A DNA stretch of 41,093 nt from CAYZUC01 sp964481705 (GTDB lineage: Bacteria; Bacillota; Clostridia; Lachnospirales; Lachnospiraceae), in NCBI GenBank assembly GCA_964481705.1, contig CAYZUC010000018.1:1-41093 (forward strand), written 5' to 3'. This document shows, piece after piece, positions 1 through 8,356 of this stretch. The position numbers and the translations under genes are program-made. Every line of letters starts with the position of its first letter. Positions within the stretch are counted from its first letter, which is position 1. The notes beneath the pieces are model-generated. The model saw nothing but the letters and a program-made list of their open reading frames with translations. It was not told the DNA's origin and did no database searches.

Positions 1-834
1 GGAACAGGAGCAAGAGAAATTGGATATATGTTTGGACAGTACAAGAGAATTCGTGGTTTGTATGAAGGAGTTCTTACAGGAAAAGGATTGTCCTATGGTG
101 GATCTCTTGCAAGAACAGAAGCTACAGGATATGGTCTGTTATATTTAACCGAGGAAATGCTAAAATGCAACGGAAAAGATATCAAAGGCAAGACAATTGC
201 TGTATCCGGTGCTGGTAATGTAGCAATCTACGCTATCCAGAAAGCTCAGCAGCTTGGTGGTAAGCCGGTTACATGTTCTGATTCAACTGGATGGATTTAT
301 GATCCCGAAGGAATTGATGTTGCATTATTAAAAGACATCAAGGAAGTGAAACGTGCTCGTTTGACAGAGTATGCAAAAGCAAGAAAGAGCGCTGAATATC
401 ATGAAGGAAAAGGAGTATGGTCTGTTAAGGTTGACATCGCTCTTCCTTGTGCAACACAGAATGAGCTTCTGATCGATGATGCTAAGGCTCTTGTTGCAAA
501 TGGATGTATTGCAGTATGTGAAGGTGCTAACATGCCTACATCCTTAGATGCTACACAGTATCTTCAGGATAACGGTGTATTATTTGTTCCTGGTAAAGCA
601 TCTAATGCTGGTGGTGTTGCTACATCCGCACTTGAGATGAGCCAGAACTCTGAGAGATTAAGCTGGACATTTGAAGAAGTTGACAGCAAGCTGAAAGGAA
701 TTATGGTTAATATTTTCCATAACCTTGATGACGCTGCTAAGAAATATGGTTTGGAAGGCAACTATGTAGCGGGTGCTAATATTGCTGGATTCCTGAAAGT
801 GGCTGAGGCAATGACCGCTCAGGGAATTTGCTAA
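1..834 (+). CDS. gdhA: NADP-type glutamate dehydrogenase, C-terminal part
   Basis: The reading frame is open from base 1, so the N-terminal substrate domain lies outside the window. Glutamate dehydrogenase interconverts 2-oxoglutarate plus ammonia and glutamate in the cytoplasm. The visible 277 residues carry the GTGAREIGY stretch, then the glycine-rich KGLSYGGSLARTEATGYG stretch typical of hexameric GDH, the dinucleotide-binding loop GAGNVAIYAIQKAQQLG, and the late conserved segments CEGANMPTS and VPGKASNAGGVATSALEMSQN. The ending IAGFLKVAEAMTAQGIC is typical of the bacterial family. It is followed by a hairpin terminator at 867-897, so it is the last gene of its transcript. The cofactor preference (NADP) is inferred from overall resemblance to GdhA, not from a residue test. 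Confidence 0.96.
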   Translation, partial: GTGAREIGYMFGQYKRIRGLYEGVLTGKGLSYGGSLARTEATGYGLLYLTEEMLKCNGKDIKGKTIAVSGAGNVAIYAIQKAQQLGGKPVTCSDSTGWIYDPEGIDVALLKDIKEVKRARLTEYAKARKSAEYHEGKGVWSVKVDIALPCATQNELLIDDAKALVANGCIAVCEGANMPTSLDATQYLQDNGVLFVPGKASNAGGVATSALEMSQNSERLSWTFEEVDSKLKGIMVNIFHNLDDAAKKYGLEGNYVAGANIAGFLKVAEAMTAQGIC

Positions 835-866
835 TTTCTTGCATGGATAAGAGAATGAAATAAGGA

Positions 867-905
867 AAAGTGCTGTTGCATAATGTGACAGCACTTTCTT
901 CTTGT
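867..905 (+). terminator. Rho-independent terminator of gdhA
   Basis: A perfect 10-bp stem (867-876 with 888-897, arm AAAGTGCTGT) with an 11-nt loop is followed by a pyrimidine-rich CTTCTTGTT. The T-tract is weak, but the position just after gdhA supports the call. Confidence 0.75.
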
Positions 906-930
906 TAGATTGCCAAAAATAGGATATACT
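902..930 (+). promoter_or_regulatory. Sigma-A-like promoter for the PilZ gene
   Basis: TTGTTA (902-907) and TATACT (925-930) are separated by exactly 17 bases. Transcription would start near 937, giving a leader of about 20 nt before the purine-rich ribosome binding site at 941-951. This short leader supports a translation start near 957 rather than at GTG 1047. It was predicted by eye only. Confidence 0.5.
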
Positions 931-956
931 AGGGTAAAGGGGAAGAAGGAGCTGAT

Positions 957-1679
957 ATTATATTTATTAGCGAGATCGCAGCGGGTACACCAATCCGAAT
1001 TTTTGTTACGATTGGTACAGAACATCTGGAATTTGAGACAGAAGTAGTGGCAGCTCGTGGTATTCCGGAATTAAAGACCATTTTACTTCAGACAATTTGC
1101 GCAGTTGCGAACCCTGTACGAAGAGATGGTAAGATTGTTATGCTTAGCATGGCAATCGGAATAGTATATTCTGTTCAGGCATTTAATGCAGAAGATGAGA
1201 AAATGTATGAATGGAACAATGTACGACCACAGCTTGTTACGTTAAAGGATGGCAAGAAGTATCTTATACTGATTAATAAGAATAATATGAAGGCTCTTAA
1301 CAGAAGAAAGAGCTATCGTGTATGGCTGGGAGTCACTGGAGTCGCAAAGTTTGGAAACGATCGGACTACCTATGATGTAATTGTAAAGGACATCAGTGCC
1401 ACTGGAATTGCGATTATCGTTCGCGAAGCGTTAGGCGAGCTGTTACCCAATTCTGTTGTACACATTAATTTTTTTGATGAGGATACAGAGACCACGTTTA
1501 ATATTAATGCCTTGTTCTTGCGACGTGAGGAGTTGGATGAGAATCGTACCTTGATAGCTTGCCGACTTACGACAGAGAGTAAAGATATCAATAAGTTTAT
1601 CCGGGATAAGGAGAGACTAAATCTCAGAAAGCATAGTAATCGTTATAGTTCGAAAAGACAACAGGACTTTACGAGCTAG
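957..1679 (+). CDS. PilZ-domain c-di-GMP receptor (YcgR-like flagellar brake type), probable ATT start
   Basis: This cytoplasmic two-domain protein belongs to the YcgR-like group, which binds cyclic-di-GMP and adjusts motility or envelope functions. The N-terminal beta-barrel (PilZN/YcgR-N type) is recognisable from about residue 4 (ISEIAAGTPIRIFV). The C-terminal PilZ domain has both ligand motifs: an arginine-rich R116-R117-K-S-Y-R121 and D145-ISATG. The first canonical start in frame is GTG 1047, which would cut away the first strands of the N-terminal barrel. The frame is open back to a stop at 930. GAAGAAGGAG (941-950) sits 6-7 bases before ATT 957, so ATT (or ATA 960) is the best start, giving 240 aa. 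A base-call error that destroyed an ATG is the alternative. The target of this receptor is not shown by the sequence. Confidence 0.85.
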   Translation: MIFISEIAAGTPIRIFVTIGTEHLEFETEVVAARGIPELKTILLQTICAVANPVRRDGKIVMLSMAIGIVYSVQAFNAEDEKMYEWNNVRPQLVTLKDGKKYLILINKNNMKALNRRKSYRVWLGVTGVAKFGNDRTTYDVIVKDISATGIAIIVREALGELLPNSVVHINFFDEDTETTFNINALFLRREELDENRTLIACRLTTESKDINKFIRDKERLNLRKHSNRYSSKRQQDFTS

Positions 1680-1686
1680 TGAAATA

Positions 1687-1724
1687 AAAGAAGAAATTCG
1701 GAAAGAAACGAATTTCTTCTTTGT
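1687..1724. terminator. Bidirectional terminator between the PilZ gene and metF
   Basis: A perfect 14-bp stem (1687-1700 with 1709-1722) encloses an 8-nt loop. The arms begin with A-rich and end with T-rich tracts, so the hairpin can work for the plus-strand PilZ gene and the minus-strand metF that converge here. Confidence 0.85.
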
Positions 1725-1744
1725 TTTACAGATGTATAAGTAGA

Positions 1745-2611
1745 TTACGACAGGGCATTCATAATATAGGAAGCTCGTTCAGGACGATTCATAGTATAGA
1801 TATGAATTCCATCTACACCGTGTTTCGTGAGTTCTTCAATCTGATGAACAGCGAAATCCAAGCCTGCTTTTTCCATATCCTTTGGATTCTCGCCATACGT
1901 AGCAATGATATCCGATAATTTCTTGGGAACAGAAGAAGCTGACATGGATACGATGCCTCCGAGCTGCTTCTTGGATGTAACAGGCATGATTCCTGCAGAA
2001 ACCGGAATCGAGATGTTCCATTGCTTCATTTGCTCCTGCAACCGATAAAATTTATCGTTATCAAAGAAAAGCTGTGTGACAAGGAAGTCGGCTCCACAAT
2101 CTACTTTTTCCTTGAGATGTCGGAGATCCTCAGCAAAGGATGGTGCTTCGAAATGCTTTTCCGGGTAGCATGCGCCACCAACACAAAAATCTGTGTTGTC
2201 TTTCAGAAAAGAAATCATCTCAGAGGCATAGGTAAAAGAGCGGTTGTTGAACTGCTCGTCAGTCATGGTCTGTGGACGGTCGCCCCTTAAAGCCATAATA
2301 TTGTGAACGTTACGGGCTTTTAGGTTCTCATAGGCTGAAGTCAATTGCTCCTGATTTAGTCCAACACTTGTGAGGTGAGCAAGTGCCTCAATCCCACAAT
2401 CGTTTTGAATATAGGAGGCTATTTCAAGATTCTTTTTCGAATTACCGCCACCAGCTCCAAAGGTAACGCTAATAAACTCAGGGTTTAGTTTCTTCAGAAT
2501 ATCCAGTACGGAATAAACTCCTTCAAATTCATCTTCTTTTTTAGGTGGAAAAACCTCAAAAGAAAAGACGGTTTTACCTTCTTTGAATAAATCTTTAATC
2601 ATTGTTTTCAT
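1745..2611 (-). CDS. metF: 5,10-methylenetetrahydrofolate reductase
   Basis: The protein (288 aa) reduces methylene-THF to methyl-THF using FAD, supplying methyl groups for methionine synthesis or one-carbon metabolism. The sequence opens with the family signature FSFEVFPPK, in which E19 corresponds to the catalytic glutamate. It continues with ISVTFGAGGGN and the LRGDRP motif (108-113) that contacts FAD. Further conserved stretches are GADFLVTQLFFDN and VSAGIMPV. The length is typical of bacterial MetF (about 290 aa). It stands alone on the minus strand; no other methionine gene adjoins it and I see no SAM-riboswitch signature in the short upstream region. Its 5' end lies about 110 bp from the divergent AAA+ gene, so the two promoters must share that interval. 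Confidence 0.95.
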   Translation of the reverse strand: MKTMIKDLFKEGKTVFSFEVFPPKKEDEFEGVYSVLDILKKLNPEFISVTFGAGGGNSKKNLEIASYIQNDCGIEALAHLTSVGLNQEQLTSAYENLKARNVHNIMALRGDRPQTMTDEQFNNRSFTYASEMISFLKDNTDFCVGGACYPEKHFEAPSFAEDLRHLKEKVDCGADFLVTQLFFDNDKFYRLQEQMKQWNISIPVSAGIMPVTSKKQLGGIVSMSASSVPKKLSDIIATYGENPKDMEKAGLDFAVHQIEELTKHGVDGIHIYTMNRPERASYIMNALS

Positions 2612-2644
2612 CCTCTTATTTTGCTATATTTGCTTGCTTTTAAA

Positions 2645-2657
2645 ACGATATTATCGT
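2645..2657. promoter_or_regulatory. Small palindrome in the metF / AAA+ divergent promoter region
   Basis: ACGATA-T-TATCGT is a perfect 13-base palindrome midway between the divergent metF and MoxR genes. It could be an operator. It is short enough to occur by chance in AT-rich DNA, so confidence is low. Confidence 0.25.
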
Positions 2658-2723
2658 AACATATTAACAAGGAAACGTGCAAGTCTTTCTGAAAACAACT
2701 ATGAAGTGGAGGATTTTACAGAT

Positions 2724-3545
2724 ATGAGTCAGGGGTTTGAAAGTACAGCGGATTATGTGGCTTCTTCCGAGCTGATGTCGGCGGTGAATGTTGCGATAGC
2801 ATTGGAAAAGCCATTACTTATTAAGGGAGAACCCGGGACTGGAAAGACAATGCTGGCCAGAGCGGTTGCGAACTCTCTTGGTATGAAGCTGTTAATATGG
2901 AACATTAAATCAACAACAAAAGCACAAGAAGGGCTTTATGTGTATGATACCATACAGAGATTGTATGACAGTCAGTTTGGTGAGGAGGGTGTAGATGATA
3001 TTTCTCGCTATATAAAGCTTGGTAAATTGGGTGAAGCCCTGGATTCTGAGGAACAGGTAGTTTTATTGATTGATGAGATTGATAAGGCTGATTTAGAATT
3101 CCCGAATGATCTTCTGTGGGAATTGGATCAGATGGAGTTTTACATTCATGAGACGAAAAAGACAATTCGTACAAAAAAACGTCCGATTGTCATTATTACT
3201 TCTAATGCAGAAAAAGAGCTGCCGGATGCCTTTTTAAGGAGATGTATTTTCCACTATATTGATTTCCCGGATGAGGAATTGATGAAAGAGATTGTTTTGA
3301 CGCATTTTGAACAGGTAGAAGAGAATCTGCTGAAGAATGCAATGGAGACATTTTACTGGATTCGTGGGATTCGTGATGTCCGAAAAAAGCCGAGCACATC
3401 GGAATTGATTGATTGGATTCGTGCATTACAGTTGGGTGGAATAGATGCGGATACCATCCAGAAGGAGCTTCCTTTTGTGGGCGTAGTAGTGAAAAAGGAT
3501 GAAGATCTGGAAGCGATAAGACATAGGAGAGAAATGAATGTTTAG
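2724..3545 (+). CDS. MoxR-like AAA+ ATPase
   Basis: This is a 273-aa cytoplasmic ATPase of the MoxR/dynein-related AAA+ type, a family that remodels or loads cofactors into partner proteins together with VWA-domain proteins. Walker A is GEPGTGKT (35-42), Walker B LLIDEID (114-120), sensor 1 TSN (159-161), and the arginine pair LRR at 172-173 is a candidate finger. The start at ATG 2724 follows TGGAGG (2707-2712). The frame remains open further upstream, but that stretch overlaps metF on the other strand and encodes an unrelated hydrophobic sequence, so it is not used. The next gene overlaps by 8 bases and encodes a VWA protein, the usual MoxR partner, so the two probably form one machine. The substrate is unknown. 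Confidence 0.93.
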   Translation: MSQGFESTADYVASSELMSAVNVAIALEKPLLIKGEPGTGKTMLARAVANSLGMKLLIWNIKSTTKAQEGLYVYDTIQRLYDSQFGEEGVDDISRYIKLGKLGEALDSEEQVVLLIDEIDKADLEFPNDLLWELDQMEFYIHETKKTIRTKKRPIVIITSNAEKELPDAFLRRCIFHYIDFPDEELMKEIVLTHFEQVEENLLKNAMETFYWIRGIRDVRKKPSTSELIDWIRALQLGGIDADTIQKELPFVGVVVKKDEDLEAIRHRREMNV

Positions 3546-4746
3546 TGGCTTCTTTTACTTTTTAAGAGAGAAAGGTTTTGGAGTTACCTTGAGTGAGTGG
3601 CTTACCTTAATTGAGGCCTTGGATAAGGGATTATGTAATAGCTCACTGACTCAGTTCTATTATGTATCGCGAATGATTCTTGTGCGTTCAGAAACTGATT
3701 TTGATAAGTACGATATGGCCTTCCAGGAGTATTTTAAAGGAATTCGTTCCGATGATGATGATGTGACCGACAGAATGCTTCGTTGGCTCGACAAGTCAGA
3801 TATGAAAGAGCTCTATGATGAGGAAATGGAAGAGAAGCGCAGTTATTTGAATCAGATTGAGGAACGAATGGATCCGGATAAGACGAAGGAAGCTTATGAG
3901 GAGAAGAAGAAACAGCAGGATTCCGAGCATAATGGTGGAGCTACTTGGATTGGGACGATGGGAAAGACCTCCTTTGGTAATATGGGAGGTAATCTTGGAG
4001 GGATTCGAGTAGGAGGTACAACGGGCTATCAATCCGCCTTTGAGGTGATTGGTGAACGTAGATTTCGGGATTTTCGTAATGATAGAGTTTTGGATAACAG
4101 GCAATTTCAGGTTGCGCTACGCAGATTACGTCAATTCTCATCGCGTTTGGATATACCTAAGGATGAGTTTGATCTAGAGCAGACAGTTGATAAGACCTGC
4201 GAAAACGGAGGGTATTTACGAATTGTTTTTGATCGTCCGAGAAAGAATACCGTTAAGCTTTTACTGCTGATGGATTCCGGGGGTACGATGATTCCTTACT
4301 GTGATTTGTTAAATGACTTATTTCAGTCAGTCAATAAATCGAATCATTTTAAAGATGTAAAGACCTATTATTTTCATAATTGTATTTATGCGCATGTATA
4401 TAATACGCCGGAATGCGATAATGGAGATTGGGTTGAGACAGAGTGGCTTTTTAAGAATCTGGATGATAACTATAAGGTATTGATTGTTGGAGATGCTGCT
4501 ATGGCACCTGAGGAGCTTTATTCGGATAGTGGTAATTACAGAGGACCCAATCTTGGCTTGTCCGGTGAGCAATGGCTAAAACTAATGAAAAAACACTACA
4601 GAAAGATCGTGTGGCTGAATCCTAAAATGGCTCCGGGAAATGCTCCTTGGAGAGAGGCGGAAACAGTAATTAAGGGGATGTTCCCCATGTATAAATTGAC
4701 TGTGGATGGACTAAAATCTGCGATGGATAAGCTGATGGGAAAGTAG
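3538..4746 (+). CDS. CoxE-like VWA-domain protein (COG3825-type)
   Basis: The 402-aa protein is the partner expected for the upstream MoxR ATPase; it starts inside that gene (8-base overlap), implying translational coupling. Residues 1-130 form a charged helical region with an acidic/lysine-rich stretch (94-130). A glycine-rich linker follows (133-163), then a VWA fold at about 235-400. The metal site (MIDAS) first motif reads D246-S-G-G-T250 instead of the usual DxSxS, and the later GDAAMAPEEL (318-327) is a family hallmark. No signal peptide or membrane segment is visible, so it should be cytoplasmic. VWA/MoxR pairs act in cofactor insertion (CoxD/CoxE type) or complex remodelling; which complex is served here cannot be read from the sequence. 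Confidence 0.88.
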   Translation: MFSGFFYFLREKGFGVTLSEWLTLIEALDKGLCNSSLTQFYYVSRMILVRSETDFDKYDMAFQEYFKGIRSDDDDVTDRMLRWLDKSDMKELYDEEMEEKRSYLNQIEERMDPDKTKEAYEEKKKQQDSEHNGGATWIGTMGKTSFGNMGGNLGGIRVGGTTGYQSAFEVIGERRFRDFRNDRVLDNRQFQVALRRLRQFSSRLDIPKDEFDLEQTVDKTCENGGYLRIVFDRPRKNTVKLLLLMDSGGTMIPYCDLLNDLFQSVNKSNHFKDVKTYYFHNCIYAHVYNTPECDNGDWVETEWLFKNLDDNYKVLIVGDAAMAPEELYSDSGNYRGPNLGLSGEQWLKLMKKHYRKIVWLNPKMAPGNAPWREAETVIKGMFPMYKLTVDGLKSAMDKLMGK

Positions 4747-4756
4747 AGGGTGTAAA

Positions 4757-5164
4757 ATGGATGAGAAAAGGACTATACTTGTAGTAGATGATATGCCGAC
4801 CATCTGTGAACAAGCTATAAATGAATGTGGAGATTATTATAACATTATTACCTCAGGGTCAGGCGAAGAAGCCCTGGAGATTATAAAGGAACAGGATCCG
4901 GATCTGATATTACTTGATGTATATATGCCCGATAGTGATGGATATGATTTGGTGAGAAAGATACGGGTTGGAATGCATAAGGAGGAAACACCCATCATTA
5001 TTATGACGACAGATGCATCCGTTGTCATGGAGACGAAGGGATTCTCGCAGGGAGTATCTGATTTTATCCGAAAACCGCTGGTAAGGGAGATAATGATACG
5101 TAAGATAGATACACAGCTTCAACTGAAGGAATATCGTGCATGGAAAAGCCAGCAGGACAAGTAG
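4757..5164 (+). CDS. Single-domain response regulator (CheY-like receiver)
   Basis: The protein is 135 aa and consists only of a receiver domain. The acidic pocket is D11-D12, the phospho-acceptor is D54 in LILLDVYMPDSDG, the switch threonine is T84 or T85, and the conserved lysine is K106 in FIRKP. There is no output domain, so it must act by protein contact or as an intermediate in a phosphorelay. It begins 10 bases after the VWA gene with an AGAGGGTG-type ribosome binding site and is followed 15 bases later by the receiver/HD-GYP gene. The natural phosphate donors are the hybrid kinases of the same operon or the Hpt domain at the end of the last gene; this is inference from position. Confidence 0.92.
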   Translation: MDEKRTILVVDDMPTICEQAINECGDYYNIITSGSGEEALEIIKEQDPDLILLDVYMPDSDGYDLVRKIRVGMHKEETPIIIMTTDASVVMETKGFSQGVSDFIRKPLVREIMIRKIDTQLQLKEYRAWKSQQDK

Positions 5165-5179
5165 TTACGGGGGTAGCTT

Positions 5180-6238
5180 ATGTATAAGGTAATGATTGTT
5201 GATGACAATATGACCAATCTGATCATGGCAAAAAAGGCATTGGAAAATGAATATGAGATTGTTCCGGTGTCTTCTGGAGAAACGGCGTTGGAATTTTTAG
5301 CAGATATGCCGGAACCACCTGATCTGATATTACTGGATGTCGATATGCCTAAGGTAAATGGATTTCAGGTCATTAGTGAAATCAAGTGCAGTAAGAAATT
5401 GAGTAAGATACCAGTCATTTTTTTAACAGCTCAGGATGATGATACTACTGAGGTGGAAGGGTTTTTCCTTGGCGCAACCGACTATATTAAGAAGCCATAC
5501 ACGACAGCGTTATTAAGAAAAAGACTGGATGTACATATTCAGCTGTTGGAGCAGCAGAAACAATTACAGGAATACAACTCTAACCTGGCACAGACCATTC
5601 AGGACAAGATTCATTCTTTGGTAGAATTACAATTTGGAATTGTTGGTTTTTTAGTAGATATTATGACAAAGAGAGATTCCTATCTTGGAGAACACGCGAA
5701 ACGAGTGGAGCGGTATTTTTCGATTTTGATGCAGGCTTTGATACGTTCCGGCCAGTATAACATTTCGGCCGATGATAGTGAGGTTATTATTTTTGCATCC
5801 AAGATTCATGATGTGGGCATGATTTTCGCGCCGGATGCATGTTTGAAAAAGAAAGAAGAACTCTTGTTCAACGAATTACTGGAGATGCAAAAGCATACCG
5901 TTGACGGAGGTGAATTGGTTCAACAGCTTTCAAACTATATTTCTCAAAACAGTTTTCTCAATTATGCATATAATATGTGTCGTAGTCATCACGAACGTTG
6001 GGATGGGAAGGGCTATCCTGATAAGCTTGTGACTACCGCGATACCTGTAGAAGCAAGGGCACTGGCAATTGTCGATAATTATGATGAATTTCGTACAAGG
6101 AATTCGGGACGTGGTGTATTACTGAGCCATGCAGATGCCATGAATCGCGTAAAGCTCTGGAGCAGGACATACTTTGACCCGGAGATGGTTGAGATCTTTA
6201 TGGGATTGTGTGATGATTTGGAGAAGGTGGAGTTGTAA
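5180..6238 (+). CDS. Receiver/HD-GYP response regulator, probable c-di-GMP phosphodiesterase
   Basis: This is a 352-aa cytoplasmic protein with an N-terminal receiver (acidic D8-D9, phospho-acceptor D53, lysine K105) and a C-terminal HD-GYP domain from about residue 150. The phosphodiesterase residues appear intact: H172, the HD pair 210-211 in KIHDVGMI, H239 in KHTVDGGEL, and the signature HHERWDGKGYP at 270-280. HD-GYP proteins hydrolyse cyclic-di-GMP to pGpG or GMP at a di- or tri-metal centre, here presumably under control of phosphorylation. The gene ends directly at the first base before the next start. With the PilZ receptor at 957 and the GGDEF protein at 14740, it makes up a synthesis-degradation-sensing set within 17 kb. 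Confidence 0.94.
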   Translation: MYKVMIVDDNMTNLIMAKKALENEYEIVPVSSGETALEFLADMPEPPDLILLDVDMPKVNGFQVISEIKCSKKLSKIPVIFLTAQDDDTTEVEGFFLGATDYIKKPYTTALLRKRLDVHIQLLEQQKQLQEYNSNLAQTIQDKIHSLVELQFGIVGFLVDIMTKRDSYLGEHAKRVERYFSILMQALIRSGQYNISADDSEVIIFASKIHDVGMIFAPDACLKKKEELLFNELLEMQKHTVDGGELVQQLSNYISQNSFLNYAYNMCRSHHERWDGKGYPDKLVTTAIPVEARALAIVDNYDEFRTRNSGRGVLLSHADAMNRVKLWSRTYFDPEMVEIFMGLCDDLEKVEL

Positions 6239-8353
6239 ATGTGGGAATCATTTTTGAATCGTTACTTCAAACAGGAGTATTCGACAGAGAAAAGAAATTT
6301 TAATATGGCAGGACTTGCTACGATCGTGGTGTTCGGATTGATGATTATTATTACGGCATTGATGCGATATCCGTTTAAGGTCGTGCTGTGTCTGATTATG
6401 GGTCTGGTAATTGCAATTGTCACTCTGCAGTTTGCAGAGAAAACCGGAGCTTATTTAAGCTGTTCGATTTTAATGGCTGCAATGATCAATATACTGGCTA
6501 TCCCGGGAGTATTCTGGTTTCATGGAAAATTAATCTGTGGAACCTCAATTTATTTTTTGCTGGGAATTCTATACTGTGTTCTTGCTATGAAGGGCAGAAT
6601 GATGTATGCATGGGTATTGACCAGTATGATTATCGACATTTCAACAATCACATGGGTTTACCTGCTTTCGGGTGTTCAGTCAATGCCAAAAGATAATATG
6701 GACGTAGCTAATGTATTTGAAATCGTATTTTCGGTATTGTTCTGTGGGCTTCTTTCCGGCTTTACGGTAAAGTATAAGCTGTTAATCTATCAAAAAGAAA
6801 AGGAAAATGCGGAAGAACAGAGGGGACGTTCGGTCACCATCAATTCCGCAAAGGACGTATTTCTTGTAAACATGTCTCATGAGATTCGTACTCCTATGAA
6901 TGCGATTCTTGGTACCTCCCAATTGCTCCTTGATTCCGACCTGGATGACAAGGTAAAAGAAAATGTCCATAATATTTTGAACTCTTGTAATGCACTATTA
7001 TCCACGGTCAATGATTTACTTGATTTCTCAAAGATTGAAAGCGGTAATATATCTGTTGAAGAGAGTGAATATGATTTTTCTTTACTGTTGTCAGATATCA
7101 TCAATATGATCTCGGTTCGTTTAATGGATAGTCAGATTGAATTCTTTGTTGACATTGATTCGGGTATTCCGATGCTTTTATATGGCGATGGAACAAGAAT
7201 CCGACAATTGTTTATCAATATTTTGAACAATGCAGTTAAGTATACCAGGAATGGAAGCATTACACTTACTGTAAAAGGCGAAAATCTAGGAGATAATAAG
7301 ATTCAACTGGATGTCAAAGTGGCAGATACCGGTATTGGAATTCGTAAAGAGCATTTATCCCAGCTTTTTCACATGTTCGGACGTATTGAGGATCGTGAGG
7401 ATGAAAGCCGCAAAGTAGAAGGGACTGGTTTGGGATTATCTTTGTGTAAGGAGATACTGGATGTTATGGGTGGCTCCATCTCTGTGGAGAGTGTTTACAA
7501 AGAGGGTTCTACTTTTTCCTTTTTTGTACCTCAAACGATTGCACAGACCCGACCAATCACAACTATTTTCGGAGCTGAGCAATATTGTGTTCTGATATAC
7601 GAGGATAGTGAACGGAAGGACGTGATGTTACAAAATGCCTTGAAACATTGTGGCATTATGTATGAGAGCGTATTCAGTGATATGTCCTTCAGAAGCAGCG
7701 TTCTGGCTGGTGGATATACACATTATTTTATCTCCAAGAGAAACTATGACACAATGGAAGCTTTCATTGAAGAGAATCGTGTCAGAGAGCAGCTTGTAGT
7801 ATTGGTTGATATTAATCAGACCAGCGTGGAGGGACGTAAGGGTCTGGTGTTAACGCGTCCATTATATTGTATGAATGTCGGAGCAGTATTTAATCGGACG
7901 CAGAACAATATGGTTCGTACGACATCGTGGACAGGCGACTTTATCTGTCCTCGTACACGCGTTATGATTGTAGATGATAACCGTACCAATCTAATGGTTG
8001 CAGAAGGTATTTTGGCGAAGTTCCGGATGCAGATTATCTCAGCATCCAGTGGAAGAGAATGTCTGAATCGTCTGCAGGAGGAGCCGGTAGATCTCATATT
8101 TCTGGATTATATGATGCCGGAAATGGATGGTATTGATACACTTCAACATATTCGGGCTATGAAAGAGGAGTGGGCAGAAAAGGTACCGATTATTGCTTTG
8201 ACTGCAAATGCTGTCAGTGGTGCGAAGGAGATGCTGATGGGTGCCGGTTTTGACGATTATATTTCAAAGCCAATAGAATTAACAAGACTTGAGAGATGTA
8301 TAAAAAAGTTTGTACCGGATGATAACATTGAGGAAGTAATTGCAGGGGAATAG
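6239..8353 (+). CDS. Membrane hybrid sensor histidine kinase with C-terminal receiver
   Basis: The protein has 704 aa. About six hydrophobic segments lie in residues 20-180 with little extracellular sequence, so the sensor is probably the membrane domain itself. The H-box is at H214 in NMSHEIRTPMN, the N-box at about 327-331, G1 is DTGIGI (363-368) and G2 is GTGLGL (395-400): a complete, apparently active kinase core. Residues about 447-555 form a receiver-like fold without a clear phospho-acceptor. A true receiver follows at about 573-690 with D579-D580, D623, T655 and K677. The start ATG abuts the stop codon of the HD-GYP gene with no spacer. It is the likely phosphate source for the relay in this operon. 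The signal sensed is unknown. Confidence 0.95.
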   Translation: MWESFLNRYFKQEYSTEKRNFNMAGLATIVVFGLMIIITALMRYPFKVVLCLIMGLVIAIVTLQFAEKTGAYLSCSILMAAMINILAIPGVFWFHGKLICGTSIYFLLGILYCVLAMKGRMMYAWVLTSMIIDISTITWVYLLSGVQSMPKDNMDVANVFEIVFSVLFCGLLSGFTVKYKLLIYQKEKENAEEQRGRSVTINSAKDVFLVNMSHEIRTPMNAILGTSQLLLDSDLDDKVKENVHNILNSCNALLSTVNDLLDFSKIESGNISVEESEYDFSLLLSDIINMISVRLMDSQIEFFVDIDSGIPMLLYGDGTRIRQLFINILNNAVKYTRNGSITLTVKGENLGDNKIQLDVKVADTGIGIRKEHLSQLFHMFGRIEDREDESRKVEGTGLGLSLCKEILDVMGGSISVESVYKEGSTFSFFVPQTIAQTRPITTIFGAEQYCVLIYEDSERKDVMLQNALKHCGIMYESVFSDMSFRSSVLAGGYTHYFISKRNYDTMEAFIEENRVREQLVVLVDINQTSVEGRKGLVLTRPLYCMNVGAVFNRTQNNMVRTTSWTGDFICPRTRVMIVDDNRTNLMVAEGILAKFRMQIISASSGRECLNRLQEEPVDLIFLDYMMPEMDGIDTLQHIRAMKEEWAEKVPIIALTANAVSGAKEMLMGAGFDDYISKPIELTRLERCIKKFVPDDNIEEVIAGE

Positions 8354-8356
8354 CCT

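Noticed and set aside
2612..2700. SAM riboswitch upstream of metF
   Set aside because: The short interval lacks the conserved S-box core and has no terminator hairpin.
2583..2723. 47-residue hydrophobic N-terminus for the MoxR ATPase
   Set aside because: It overlaps the start of metF on the other strand and starts at TTG without a ribosome binding site; the ATPase has a good start at 2724, and MoxR proteins are soluble.
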